38,310 bases of DNA from positions 12,387-50,696 of the forward strand of contig MNCI01020229.1 of NCBI GenBank assembly GCA_015680685.1, read 5' to 3'. The DNA is from Gnetum montanum. Taxonomy: Eukaryota > Streptophyta > Gnetopsida > Gnetales > Gnetaceae. The translations under genes were made by a program, and so were the position numbers. Of the stretch, positions 19,260 through 29,813 are shown piece by piece; position 1 is the stretch's first letter, and the number at the start of each line of letters is the position of its first letter. A model generated the notes under the pieces. It was not told where the DNA came from and made no database searches. It saw only the letters and a program-made list of their open reading frames with translations.

Positions 19260-21530
19260 TGGGTGTATTTACCTTTCAGTGCCAATTTGCAATCACAACA
19301 TATCCATGGATTAGTAAATATAATTTGTAACTTTGAATATTTGGATACCTTATCTTATTAGTTAGTTACACTTGGCTAAGGTTAGACCATGGCAAATTGA
19401 TTATTTTATTAATTAATTTTCATTATAAGTGTCACCAAAGCTTTTTGGAAGAGCCTAACTTCTATAATTTGGTGTTTAAATGTTGATTTCTTAGTTAAAC
19501 CTTTATGGGAGTTAGAAAAATGGTGAAATTTTTTTTGTTAAAAATAGCACATTTGTGGCCCCCACAACTAAGAGCCTACCTTTGATAGCTACAAGGTCAA
19601 AGAATGAAGTGATTTGGATAAACAGTTAAGAAGTTATGGGCTTTAAAAATTTGAAAAACTTCCTTGGCATTTGTGAGCAAATGCACAAATTTCTAAGGGA
19701 TCACACATATTTATATTATTTTTGTGCTATGTCGACAAGGCTGCATATACGAGGCTTCATATACGCATAGAGTTCATCAACGAGGCCTCATTTATGGGGT
19801 TGCAAGAAAAATTTTCAAATGGGAGTATCTTGAAAAATACAAGGAAATGTTGAATGAATTTGGAGTCCATGAAGTTCAAGAAAAGACAAGAATATGATGA
19901 AATCATTGAAGAGGATCTTTGAAAGCTCAAAAATTGATTTGATGGAGAATGTGTACATTGAAAAAAATATTAGAGCACATGGTTGGATGCAGAAGATAGG
20001 TGTACAAAAGATTTTGATTGCAAGAATAACTAAAGATAAGATCCTTAATGAACCAAACCAAGAGATATGCAAGTGGATGCTCCCCATAACAGGCACATGC
20101 CTTGTCTGCCCTTAAGTAACCTCAACCTAAGGAGTTTTTTGGCCCCATAGGTGATTAATGGTTGATGGAAGTTAAGGACCAAAACTGAGAAGATTCTACC
20201 AAAGAATTTAAGTATATCAAACAAAGACACTAAATTAAGAACATGGACACCAACAATGAGGTGAGTCATGGGCAACATAGATAGATGATGGAGAAGGTGG
20301 AATGGAATTCTGAATCAAGGTCATAAGAAGTTCCTTATGAATTTATCTTTAAATGACCTAAGAAGACCCATCCTTAGTCTAGACCAAAGCTAACCACTCA
20401 AGACATAAGAGTGCTTCCATAGAACAACCACTACTCCATAAAGAGAAGAAAAGAGAAGTAGGAAGTGAGAGAGAGACTTAGTTACAGGGGCCCTTCAATC
20501 ATGGGTAACATGTCTTTCTAGTCACATAACTAATTCTTGTAGCTTGTTTATTTTTCTAAGGGATGTGCTTTGAATTCCCATCATGGTTTTTTAAACATTT
20601 TATTTTGTTATTTTGTTATTTTTTTTCTTTTTGGATGGGAACCACACCATGCAAAGACTTTATTCAATTTCTTGTTATTAGTTGACATGAAATGGTAAGA
20701 AGTATATGAAAACAAAAATGCACTTGAGCAAGTAGAAGAGTACAAAGAGTATTAAGTCCCCTTGAAGTCACACATGTGCAAACCTTTGAATCCTTTCCAA
20801 TTCTAAAAACTACCAAGCTCACAAAGTTATTAAAAATTCATTTAATGAAAAGGGATCTCAAATTCCCAAAATAAGGAAAACCATAGAGTTTGTGGATTGG
20901 TGGATGTCGTGGACTCACTACCTATTCCATGAAAAATAAATCGTGTCTTAGCCATTAGTACAAAAATTTAGAAATAAAAACTAGACATTAGTAAACAAAA
21001 CATTAAGCACAAATGACGGTTAGTAACAACTACAACACCACTATGTCATGTTGGCATAAAGTACATTTATTAATAAAAATTAAAAAATCACACTAAAATA
21101 AAGTAAAATATATACGAAAGTGTAAAATACTCAAGAAAGATTTAAATGTACTAACAATGGTGTAAAACAAAAATGGTGTAAAATAGGAAGAATTTTTAAA
21201 ATAAATAAGGTGTAAAATAAACAATTTTCAAAGATAAAATTGTGTAAAATAAAAAATAGAAAAAATGAGGAGCCATGTATATGATTAACGTGGATGGCCA
21301 TCTCTTCCATGACTGAGTTGGAAGGAGGAGATCTAAGAAATTGAGCATGGTTGCCCATCCATTGAGGTATTTGTTGCATTAGCTTGCTTGGGCTTGTGGA
21401 AAGGCTTTTTGTGTTGGACATTGACCAAATGCTTTTTGTTTGGGCTTTCAAGTTTGTATATGATCATGGCCCGAAAAAGAAAAGTTTCATCAATTAGATA
21501 AGACCCTTACCACAACATTTGGAAGTTGGT
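19260..21530. other. L1 spacer between integrase and coiled-coil ORF
   Basis: No domain recognised on either strand; short open frames (for example 19815-20096 minus, 21131-21451 minus) lack support. It contains a T-rich tract near 20590-20630 and a run of GTGTAAAATA repeats. Bases 19720-19800 hold GTCGACAAGG and CATATACG motifs reminiscent of the LTR U3 regions. Confidence 0.5.
21118..21260. repeat. Interspersed GGTGTAAAATA repeats
   Basis: The motif (G/T)GTGTAAAA(T/C)A occurs about five times within 140 bp of A-rich DNA (near 21120, 21160, 21175, 21208 and 21240). Confidence 0.65.
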
Positions 21531-21559
21531 TTTTTAAGGTACTTGTGTGGGATTCCAAT

Positions 21560-22237
21560 AGAAAACCTTATCTCCTTGTTGAAATTTTACTTTTCATATT
21601 ATAAAATTATGACATTTTTTGTTGAATGCCTTGCACATTTCATTCTAGGATAAGGTTACCAATCAATTTTTGTCTAGCACATTTAGGTTGATCAATCTTT
21701 TTTTTATGCCAAACTTAGGTCAAGATCTAGGTCATAGGCTATTGAGAGTGTATGGATCTCAAATTGAATTGGGAGTGTTGGAAGTTTTCCATACACTAAC
21801 TCATAGGGAGAGTAGTCAATAAGGAGTTTCCATGTTGAGCAATAGGCATAAAGGGCATCATTGAGTTTTGTGCTCTAGTCTCTCCTATATTTGCTAATAG
21901 TTCTTGTTAAAATCTTTGTGATGTCTCTATTAGTTATCTCTACTTGACCATTGGCTTAGGGGTGATAGGGTGTTGTTAATTTATGTTTAACCCCCAAGTG
22001 TTGCATGAGTTTTTGAAAAGTGGCACATGTAAAATGGGTTCTATTGTTAGAAATTAGTGCACATGGCACCCCAAACCTATTCAAAACATTTTGTTGTACC
22101 AATCAAGTAGCAATGGACGATCTACAATTGGAGATAGCTACCACTTTTGCCCATTTGGTATAGTAGTCAATGGTGATGATTAAATATGTCTTCTTGTTGG
22201 ACATGGGTGTGATGGGACCCATGAAATCTATGCCCCA
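21560..22237 (-). pseudogene. L1 integrase, catalytic core (3' part of split gene)
   Basis: Minus-strand translation shows the gypsy integrase core: GIDFMGP (first catalytic Asp) directly at the L2 junction, TIDYYTKWAKVV, then FGVPCALISNN where the second catalytic Asp is normally found (codon 22046-22048 reads Asn), THF, TPYHP followed by a stop at a usual Gln, and NGQVEITNR with the catalytic Glu. The C-terminal domain decays below about 21700. Integrase joins the DNA copy to the host chromosome; this copy is inactive. The 5' part lies at 28977 and above. Confidence 0.88.
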
Positions 22238-23114
22238 TGATGAGCGGTGAGGTACCCCTACACTCAACATACGAATACGAGCGTTCACGCACGATTCAGT
22301 CGAACTCCGTGGAAAGGCTAGTTGTGGTATCTAGATAGATACACATTGATCATAGTTCGCTGTCTTCCCACCTAGACTAGTATTTGTTTTGTCACGTATG
22401 GTTTAGTCTAGAGTGAGGCATATGATGTGATCCTAAATTAGTGCTACTCCTAGAGACAATGGAAAATAATATTTATTAAACTAACAAGTAATAGGAAATG
22501 AAGTCTAAGCTAACCTAAGTGCGATGAGCATCCATTCCTTAATCATCTGTACACATCTTGGACCTCGTGCATGACTACTACTGGGATTACCAAGCGTAGA
22601 TCCTAGGTACACTATTGGGTTACCAAGTAGTCACACTTAAATGCTCATGATTAAGTCGTACTCATTTCGCAGATAACAACAAGAATAGTAAATGACGGTA
22701 AAGAAATATTCACTAAGAAAACAATAAATAACAATAACAATTAAATAATTAAACTAAGTGAATGCTGCAATGATGAAGTAATCTTGATCTTTATTTCCTG
22801 TCATGTGAGCATCCAAGTATGTCACACTCGAATAAAGGTGTCTTACAATTACAAGCATCACACTGCGGGCATGCACTTGGGAAAATAATCTAACTCCTAT
22901 GAAAACAAAATGCAAGCGCTTCGCTACAACTACTCAAAAGATGTCTAAATGAGGCGGAAGGCCCTCTCATTTATAGGCTGGGATAGGTGGCTGCATAAAT
23001 GGGGCCATGTCAACATAGGAAGGCTACGTCGATGGGCCTGTGTCAATGCGGACGCGTATACGCAGCCCCGTATATGTGGCCAAGTCGACGCATCAACTAT
23101 ATAGCGCTTTATCA
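22238..23114 (-). mobile_element. 3' LTR of L2 (877 bp)
   Basis: TGATGAGCGG to CTTTATCA. In minus orientation the U3 part holds GTCGACGC, CTACGTCGAT and a perfect GCGTATACGC (23054-23063), upstream of CTATAAATGAGAG near 22969. GGGATTACC and GGGTTACC motifs lie near 22583 and 22616. Confidence 0.93.
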
Positions 23115-23147
23115 TACCCCCACGACTGAGTAAAAACTCATCCTCGA
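23115..23147 (-). other. Polypurine tract and pre-PPT block of L2
   Basis: TACCCCCACGACTGAG then TAAAAACTCATCCTCGAG on the plus strand. The minus strand gives the GTGGGGGTA tract that would prime plus-strand DNA synthesis. Confidence 0.85.
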
Positions 23148-23286
23148 GTCAAAGAAAGTGAGGAACAAGCTCAATTGAATACACAATGGATAAGTATAGG
23201 ATTATTGAATGACTAGAAATTTATTCATGCCGCAGTGGATATGACAAAATTGGGACACAGACATAAAATGACAAAATTTGTGGAAC

Positions 23287-23887
23287 TCATGGGGTTCTCG
23301 GTAGTGGTGGCTCCTCCATGGGTGCCTTTCCTTTGTCCTGTGCATCACGCTTCTGAGATTAATACCATTGAAGAAGCACCTAATGCTTCTCCTCTTCTAT
23401 TTAAGGATTATGACTTGTCCATGTTGATGTTCCAATGTTTGATGGAGTCAGCACTTTTCATGGACACAACAGCTACGGGAACACTTGATTGGCCTTGACA
23501 TGCCATGCCAAAAATAGCTGTCGTTCCTCTTCATAGGCTCAGGCCCTGACCTCTCCTCCCTTTGCTTGGATAGATTATGCAGTAACAGGAGTTTTATGAT
23601 GGATGTTGAATGATTGCCTTTTTCTCTACATGTTCTGCATGAGGTCCTTGGCCCCTGCCTTCCTCAAGTCATTCGGTTGCACCTTGTGAAGGTCCTCCTT
23701 GTTGTCTTCTTTTAGGGGCCATCTATAATCACACAAAGATCAATTGTTAGTAAGGTTATTGAAAAACGTTCAATAATTTCATACCTTACTCATTACCTTT
23801 AATAAATGTTGCATTCATTACTTATTGTGACTTTAGTGTTAGAAATTCTTCAAGGAAGTTGCCCTAAAAGTTTAATGTCAGACCTAG
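23287..23887 (-). pseudogene. L2 coiled-coil ORF, C-terminal end
   Basis: Minus-strand reading ends DKGKAPMEEPPLPRTP at stop 23287-23289, closely matching the element B C-terminus at about 9615-9665. Upstream coding is broken, and the rest is separated by the inner solo LTR at 23888. This links L2 to B and L1 as carriers of the same accessory ORF. Confidence 0.7.
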
Positions 23888-24829
23888 TGATGAGACGTGA
23901 TATGCACAAGCCGCAATATCGCATCCCCTGCGATATCGCGTCGTCCCCTGCGATATCGGATACGCAATATCGCGGTCCACCACCAAATCTATAAATAAGA
24001 GGCGACACTCCCCTCATTTGTAATCCTAGGCTAGAAGTAGCGAAGCTCTGGCGGATTGATCACCCCAGAGATAGAATATTTTCCATGTGCCCACAGTAGG
24101 AGTCCCCAAGTGAACGGTTCTTTATTCGAGCAGCTTTGTACCTGAACGCAAGTTGTGTACAGCAATAAAGAAGAGCTTTGTGGATAAACCTTGCAGTACA
24201 TGGATAGGTTTATTTAATGTTATTTACTACTTTTCTAGTAACACAGCATGAGTATCACTTGGTTATGAGCATTGACGAATGTGTACGGCTAGCCAAGGAA
24301 TCGGCTACTCATCACGATTATATTCTCTCACCCTTACCTCCTAGAATGTGGGACAAGTACGACTTGATTACGAGCATCTACGAATGTGTACCGCTAGTCA
24401 AGGAATCAGTTTCTTGTCACACTTAGGCTAGTTAGGTGCCTCAGTATGACTGCTTCGAGCATGCGCGTTATGTGTGGTAATCCCAGTAACGATTAGCGTT
24501 TGGTAGCCACAGTTGCATAGTTTAGGGTGTGTACGGCAAGTGGGAACGGATGCTGATGCTAGGAATTAGTGCTGTAGTTAGATTTAGTCTTAGTCTCTCA
24601 ACCCTTCACCCTTTAGTATAGGAGATAAACTTGAAAAGACCAAAAAAATCATATACCTCAGACTTACTTAACCATACACCGTGACAACAACAAGTCTGGG
24701 AAGACAATGATTAATTAACCCCAAGTGTTCCTTGCGGTGTTTAGGCATTTAGTCTGTGAAGTTCGACCGGATCGCAGGTGCTATGCTTGTTTCATATGGC
24801 TGAGTGTAGGGGTACGTCACCACTCATCA
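23888..24829 (+). mobile_element. Solo LTR nested in L2 (942 bp), plus orientation
   Basis: Starts TGATGAGACG and ends CCACTCATCA, with identical CCTAG on both sides (23883-23887 and 24830-24834). U3 carries a perfect GCGATATCGC (23930-23939) and three close variants before CTATAAATA at 23989-23997. AATAAA is at 24164-24169. It belongs to the same LTR subfamily as the solo LTR at 14782. It is in the opposite orientation to L2 and has no internal domain, so an excised intact element left it by LTR-LTR recombination. Confidence 0.95.
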
Positions 24830-25629
24830 CCTAGTTTTGAGGAACGTTTGATAAAATGATGACAAAGGAAAGAATAGATTTGACGATGAAATACTCGAAG
24901 GGTATAAGATGATGTGGTGATGTGAAACAAGTACAAATTACAAAAGTAACGCAAGTGGGTCCTCCCCAAAGTAGGTTCCAACCTATATGCCCTTGTGTAA
25001 CCACACCTTAAGATGTCTGTAGGCACTAGGAGGGTTAAATGTAATCTATACCAATGCAACAAAACACACACATGTTGATACCATCATGATGACATATGAA
25101 TTCAATGCTATACAAGACACGAGTCACAAATACATGAATAGCAAGATGGAATGAATCAGAGAAGGGATTGTAGAGATTGGGACGTGAGGTAACTGACTCA
25201 GGGCACAATGAATCCTATTTGTAAAGCATGATTAATGTGTCATTAACCCATCGTTCCAAGATCAGGACCAAGTCCATTCCTCTAATTAGTGAGATTGCAT
25301 TATTTCATCCCATGATGAGTAACTATGAGAGTACAATAACAACAAGGCATACGATCACTTGGCATTTTATTCAAGGGAGGAGTGATTTTTGTTTTGTGCC
25401 ACTTTTCTTTTCATTTTTCTTTTTTTCTCTCTTCTCTTTTCTTGAATACTGAATCCAGGGAAGCCACCAACCTTCAAGCATGGTTGCATGTCTTTCCAAT
25501 GGAACCCCCTAGAACAGCATTGGATTTTTGAGTGCCCTTTTTGATTACTCATACTCCCATTTTCATTAGATCTACAAGGATCTTAGTACAACCACACTGT
25601 ATGATAACTCTCACAGATGTCACCAAAGA
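24830..25629. other. L2 internal sequence without recognised coding
   Basis: Non-coding-looking, with a pyrimidine-rich run at about 25395-25450. No protease or pol signature in either strand. Confidence 0.5.
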
Positions 25630-25835
25630 NNNNNNNNNNNNNNNNNNNNNNNNNNNNNNNNNNNNNNNNNNNNNNNNNNNNNNNNNNNNNNNNNNNNNNN
25701 NNNNNNNNNNNNNNNNNNNNNNNNNNNNNNNNNNNNNNNNNNNNNNNNNNNNNNNNNNNNNNNNNNNNNNNNNNNNNNNNNNNNNNNNNNNNNNNNNNNN
25801 NNNNNNNNNNNNNNNNNNNNNNNNNNNNNNNNNNN
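25630..25835. other. Assembly gap (206 N)
   Basis: Run of N; frames drawn through it are meaningless. A-rich sequence follows at 25836-25930, which may explain the gap. Confidence 1.
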
Positions 25836-25949
25836 AAAATGTAAAAAGACAAAAAGACAAAAAGTTAAAACAAGAAATTGAAAAATGAAAAACTAGAAAA
25901 AAAGTGTAAAATTAAAGAAAATGAAATATATTTATTAATCCCGCTTGTT

Positions 25950-26810
25950 AGTAAAATGGGGGATATCCCCCGTAACTAAATGGTTGAGCATGGAGAGGAT
26001 TAATTAATGGAAGATGAGGATCCTTGCATGTTGGAAATATTGGGACTAGGTCATATTTACCCCATCGGGATTCACATAGTTGATTATAGTAAGCATAGTG
26101 GGGCAATTTATACGATGTAGTTCCTGGATAATGAGTTGACCCACTATGATACTTGTGACCGTAAGATGGTATGCAAGGATCAACATGTCTACCCATGTGG
26201 CAATATTCATTGGGCCCCATGGTTTTTGGAGTATTGAGTGGTGGCCTTGATAAGGTAACATGAGGCATTGGGTTCGAAGGGGAAGATGCACCATAGTGTT
26301 GGATTTGTGCTAAGTTGGCGGATGCAGTGGTTTCTGAACTATGGTGTCCCTTTCAATGGTCATGTCTAAAGAAGGGACACCTTCGATGTTGTGAAGGACC
26401 TCCACTGCTTTTGATAGTAGCAGCACAAGTAACGTTTGCAGGTTGGAGCTGTGGTGCAAAATCTTCTGGCATAGTTGGTGGTGATGTAGAAGGGGGTAAA
26501 GTGTAAGAATATTGAGGTTGAGGAGAAGTGTAAGGCACATGAGGTGGCGATCTTGTTGGAGAGGACATGGGTGGAAAGTATTCGGGAGAATGATAACGAT
26601 GAGGTGAGGTAGAGGATGTTGATCTTGTTGGAGAAACAAGATGTTGAACATGATAAGCATTTGGTGCGGGGACATACGAAGGGTATGGTCCAGTTGGTGG
26701 TGGCCTCCCCCACAACCAAGGTTTTTGCCACTATGGTTGGACACAGTATTTTTGTACAAGCTTTGGATGTAACATTCCTCCCCAATGCTCATGTAAATGT
26801 GACAAGATTG
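25950..26810 (-). pseudogene. L2 gag C-terminal tail (Pro/Tyr/Ser/Thr-rich)
   Basis: Overlapping minus-strand frames give low-complexity sequence rich in Pro, Tyr, His, Ser and Thr (for example HRYHSPEYFPPMSSPTRSPP near 26560-26620). It follows the zinc knuckle and matches in style and place the L1 region 31677-32014. Frame changes and stops show decay. Confidence 0.65.
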
Positions 26811-26814
26811 GACA

Positions 26815-27953
26815 TTAACCTTTGGGGTGATCGTATAAGCAAATATTACATTGATACGTATGATTAGTAGTTGAGTTATTATCCTTATTATCTTCTACCC
26901 TTTGTTTCAATTTTCGCATGGTGTCCTGTCCTGTTTCTCGATTTGGCATAGTTGTATCTCTACTATTATTAGCATATTCTCCACATCTTTCATGGACCCA
27001 GTCCGTCATCTTATTAATATTTACCTCAATTTCATCTAGTGATTGTAGGATTGGCAAAGATGATTCCACCTCCTTGAAGTGAGTTGATTTCTCCTCTTCA
27101 TGATCATGGACCCTTGTTAAGTTAAGATTTTGGTCCTGTTGAGAACTTCCAACATTCTCCCATTTGGTTATTTCTCCTTCTTCTTTTGCTATCCACTTAA
27201 TAAGCTCTTGGAGTTGATGGGCTCTTAGCTCATATAGTTGACCTTGGATGTACATCCCTAGAGTCTCCCTTATTTCATTACAGAGCCCATCTATGATATG
27301 GTACATTAGCCTTTCCTCAGAGAACCCATGGCCTAGGCAATTGTTTAACAGTGCATAATATCCTTCTAAGGCCATGTCCAAGGGTTCATGTTGCACTTGT
27401 TTCCATTCTTGGATTTGTCTCCTCAAGGCTGACACTCTCACATAGGTTTGATATCTTTCGTTGAAAAGTTCTACCATTTTTGGCCAACGTCGAATTGATT
27501 TTGGTTTTAACGACCTATACCATACTTTTGCTTGGCCAACGAGTGTCAAAGGAAAGAGCTTAAGTTTTTTCCACCCATTATCAATGTTGTTCCATGTACA
27601 GGCATCATAGAAGGCTTGTAAAATGTTGTTGCAAATCTGAATCATAGCCTCCTAAAAACTTGGGAAAGTTGTTTAAATCAAGCATGGGTAAACAACTTTC
27701 CTTACGATGCCTGCGGGCTATTCGAATAGCCTCTTGTATTTCCGTTAAGCTTGTAGTGGCCAGTAGGGGTTCATCGTCATTGGGTAAGTTATGCTTTCAT
27801 GCGTTGGGATGATGTTTTCTTTGTTTATGTTTATAAGAAACCCCCACGTTGGGTTGTGTACTCCAATCTTCATTGTCATAATATTTGTTGGTTCTCCAAT
27901 GAATTGCCTTACTAGTTGTTACGTTGTCATAGTCTTGTGAGAGAAACATTGTT
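26815..27953 (-). pseudogene. L2 gag core and zinc knuckle
   Basis: A start codon at 27951-27953 opens a minus-strand frame with one TGA. A shift at an A/T run near 27652-27656 leads into the long open piece 26815-27645. The gag domain includes KLKLFPLTLVGQAKVWYRSL, MVELFNERYQTYVR and LGMYIQGQLYELRAHQLQE blocks, as in Athila-like gags. The end carries CNICLYDHPKG followed by a Cys codon beyond the stop, matching a C-x2-C-x3-H-x4-C knuckle. Gag would form particles, and this copy is broken by at least a stop and a frameshift. Confidence 0.85.
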
Positions 27954-28066
27954 GTGAACCGTGTGTGACTTAATTAAATTTAATTTAATTTCTTTTCTAA
28001 AGGATATATCATTAATACTTGTTACAACAATCTTGTATGATATAACTAAGCTAGATAACTAGCACC

Positions 28067-28085
28067 GTCCCCGACAACGATGCCA
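28067..28085 (-). other. Primer-binding site of L2
   Basis: Minus strand TGGCATCGTTGTCGGGGAC begins one base inside the LTR end. It resembles the TGGCGCCGTTGCCGGGGA-type sites known from Athila elements. Confidence 0.88.
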
Positions 28086-28086
28086 A

Positions 28087-28976
28087 TGATGAGCGGAAAG
28101 GTACACCTACACTCAACCATATGAATATGAGCGTTAATGCACAATCCAGTCGAACTCCATGGATAGGCTAGTTGTGGTATCTAGATAGTTACATGTTGAT
28201 CGCAATTCGCTGTCTTCCCACCTAGACTAGTATTTGCTTTATCATGTATGATTTAGTCTAGAGTGAGGCATATGATGTGATCCTAAATTAGTGCTACTCC
28301 TAGAGACAATGGAAAATAATATTGATTAAACTAATGAGTAATAGGAAATGAAGTCTAAGCTAACCTAAGTGTGATGAGCATCTATTCCTTAATCATCTGT
28401 ACACATCTTGGACCTCGTATACGACTACTACTGGGATTACCAAGCGTAGATCCTAGGTATGCTACTGGGTTACCAAGTAGTCACACTTAAATGCTCGTGA
28501 TTAAGTCGTACTCATTCCGCAGTTAACAAAAAGAATAGTAAATGATGGTAAAGAAATATTAACTAAGAAAATAATAAATAACAGTAACAATTAACAATAA
28601 CAATTAACAATAACAATTAAATAATTAAACTAAGTGAATACTACAATGATGAAGTAATCTCGATCTTTATTTCCGGTCATGTACGCATCCAAGTACATCA
28701 CACTCGAATAAAGGTGTCATACAATTACAAGCATCACACTGTGGGCATGCACTTGAGAAAATAATCTAACTCCTATAGAAACAAAATTCAAGCGCTTCGC
28801 TATAACTACTCAAAAGATGCCTAAATGAGGTGGAAGGCTCTCTTATTTATAGGCCAGGATAGGCGGCTGTGTAAATGGGGCCATGTCGACGTAGGAAGGC
28901 TACGTCGACAGGCCCGCGTCAACGTGGCCCCTTATACGTGGCCAAGTTGATGCATCGACTATATAGCACTTCATCA
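28087..28976 (-). mobile_element. 5' LTR of L2 (890 bp)
   Basis: TGATGAGCGG to ACTTCATCA. Differences from its partner are mostly C/T and G/A. It lacks the GCGTATACGC block seen in the 3' LTR and has extra copies of a 13-bp AACAAT-type unit at about 28582-28620. TATA-like CTATAAATAAGAG on the minus strand lies near 28841-28852. Confidence 0.93.
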
Positions 28977-29480
28977 CCCCATATGTTAAAGGACTCAATT
29001 GGTTGAATCCACTACTAAAGACCCTCACCATCTTGTTGGTAGTGCTCACAGGATTGGAAAAATTCATGGGCATCCCTAAAGATTATGGGTCAATAGTATC
29101 CTACCATCAAGATTTTTATGGTCATGCATCTCCTACCATAGTGGCCTTCACAAGGGCCTTCATGAGCATCCTAGAGAACACACAGTTGATCTACATCAAG
29201 TACACACTAGTGAACCAGGCCATTAACACACACCTTGTAAGATGTCCATTGATTTCCATGAATTGCTGAGCCCGATGAAGAAATTGTTATTTCTTCCTGC
29301 GGTCTAGATCTTGTGGAATCTCTTGAGTGAGAAGATAAGTAAGGATTCTATCGTACCATTTTGTTTATGTGAGCATTTTTTATTTATTGCACCAGCAAAG
29401 AGAAGTTCATCAAGAAATAGATCAGATAGTAGGCTTTCCTTCCCTTTTTTATCCCATCACAACTAAGATAAGTGATTAGT
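28977..29480 (-). pseudogene. L1 integrase, zinc-binding N-terminal domain (5' part of split gene)
   Basis: From about 29167 downwards the minus strand reads AHEGPCEGHYG, then KILMVGYY followed by a stop where Trp is usual, PIIFRDAHEF, SCEHYQQ. This is the HHCC integrase motif with the last Cys replaced by Tyr. It continues to PIESFNIW at the L2 junction and resumes at 22237 with GIDFMGP in the same frame once one CCCCA is removed. Above 29180 a weak DLFLDELLF block fits the RNase H-integrase connector. Confidence 0.82.
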
Positions 29481-29501
29481 GATCACATTCTCAGTCATCT
29501 T

Positions 29502-29813
29502 TCAATCTACCATTGTAAGATCAAATTCTTGCAAGATCACTAGCCATCGTATAACATAAGGACTCACCATTGTCTTGTTCATGAGGAAGTCGATGGCACT
29601 ATGATCAATGTGCATAAATACTTTATATCCAAGCACATAGTGCATAAGATTTTCCAAAGCATACACCACCATCATTGGTTCTTTCTCCATGATGGTGTAA
29701 TTTAGTTGTGCACTCACAATGCTTTGACTTGTGCAGTGAATGTAATATGAATGTTTCTTATTGTCCAACTGCATAAGCATAGCTCCCAAGGCATAGTTAA
29801 ATGCATCAATCAT
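29502..29813 (-). pseudogene. L1 RNase H domain
   Basis: A 103-codon open stretch with IDAFNYALGAML, LNYTIMEKE and HIDHSAIDFL blocks, then YVIRWLVILQEFDL. These correspond to the DAS, TEKE and TDH motifs of gypsy RNase H, and the three acidic residues are kept. It degrades the RNA strand during reverse transcription. It adjoins RT without a gap. Confidence 0.85.

Larger units (their letters stand above)
22238..28976 (-). mobile_element. Element L2: nested Athila-like element without recognisable pol
   Basis: Two LTRs in the same orientation (22238-23114 and 28087-28976) flank an internal region with a primer site at the right and a polypurine tract at the left. CCCCA flanks both sides (22233-22237 and 28977-28981), a perfect 5-bp target duplication within the L1 integrase gene. 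Bases 22411-22470 and 28261-28320 are identical between the LTRs. After removal of the inner solo LTR it is about 5.8 kb. It encodes gag and the end of a coiled-coil ORF. No protease, RT or integrase motif was seen, though the N gap hides about 200 bp. Confidence 0.93.

Noticed and set aside
22103-22288. Integrase frame starting inside the L2 LTR
   Set aside because: The first residues come from LTR sequence; the true integrase continues from 28977 after L2 removal.
25532-25888. Frames through the N run
   Set aside because: Mostly unknown bases.
29003-29269. Plus-strand 88-codon frame
   Set aside because: The opposite strand carries the integrase HHCC block, which explains the open frame.
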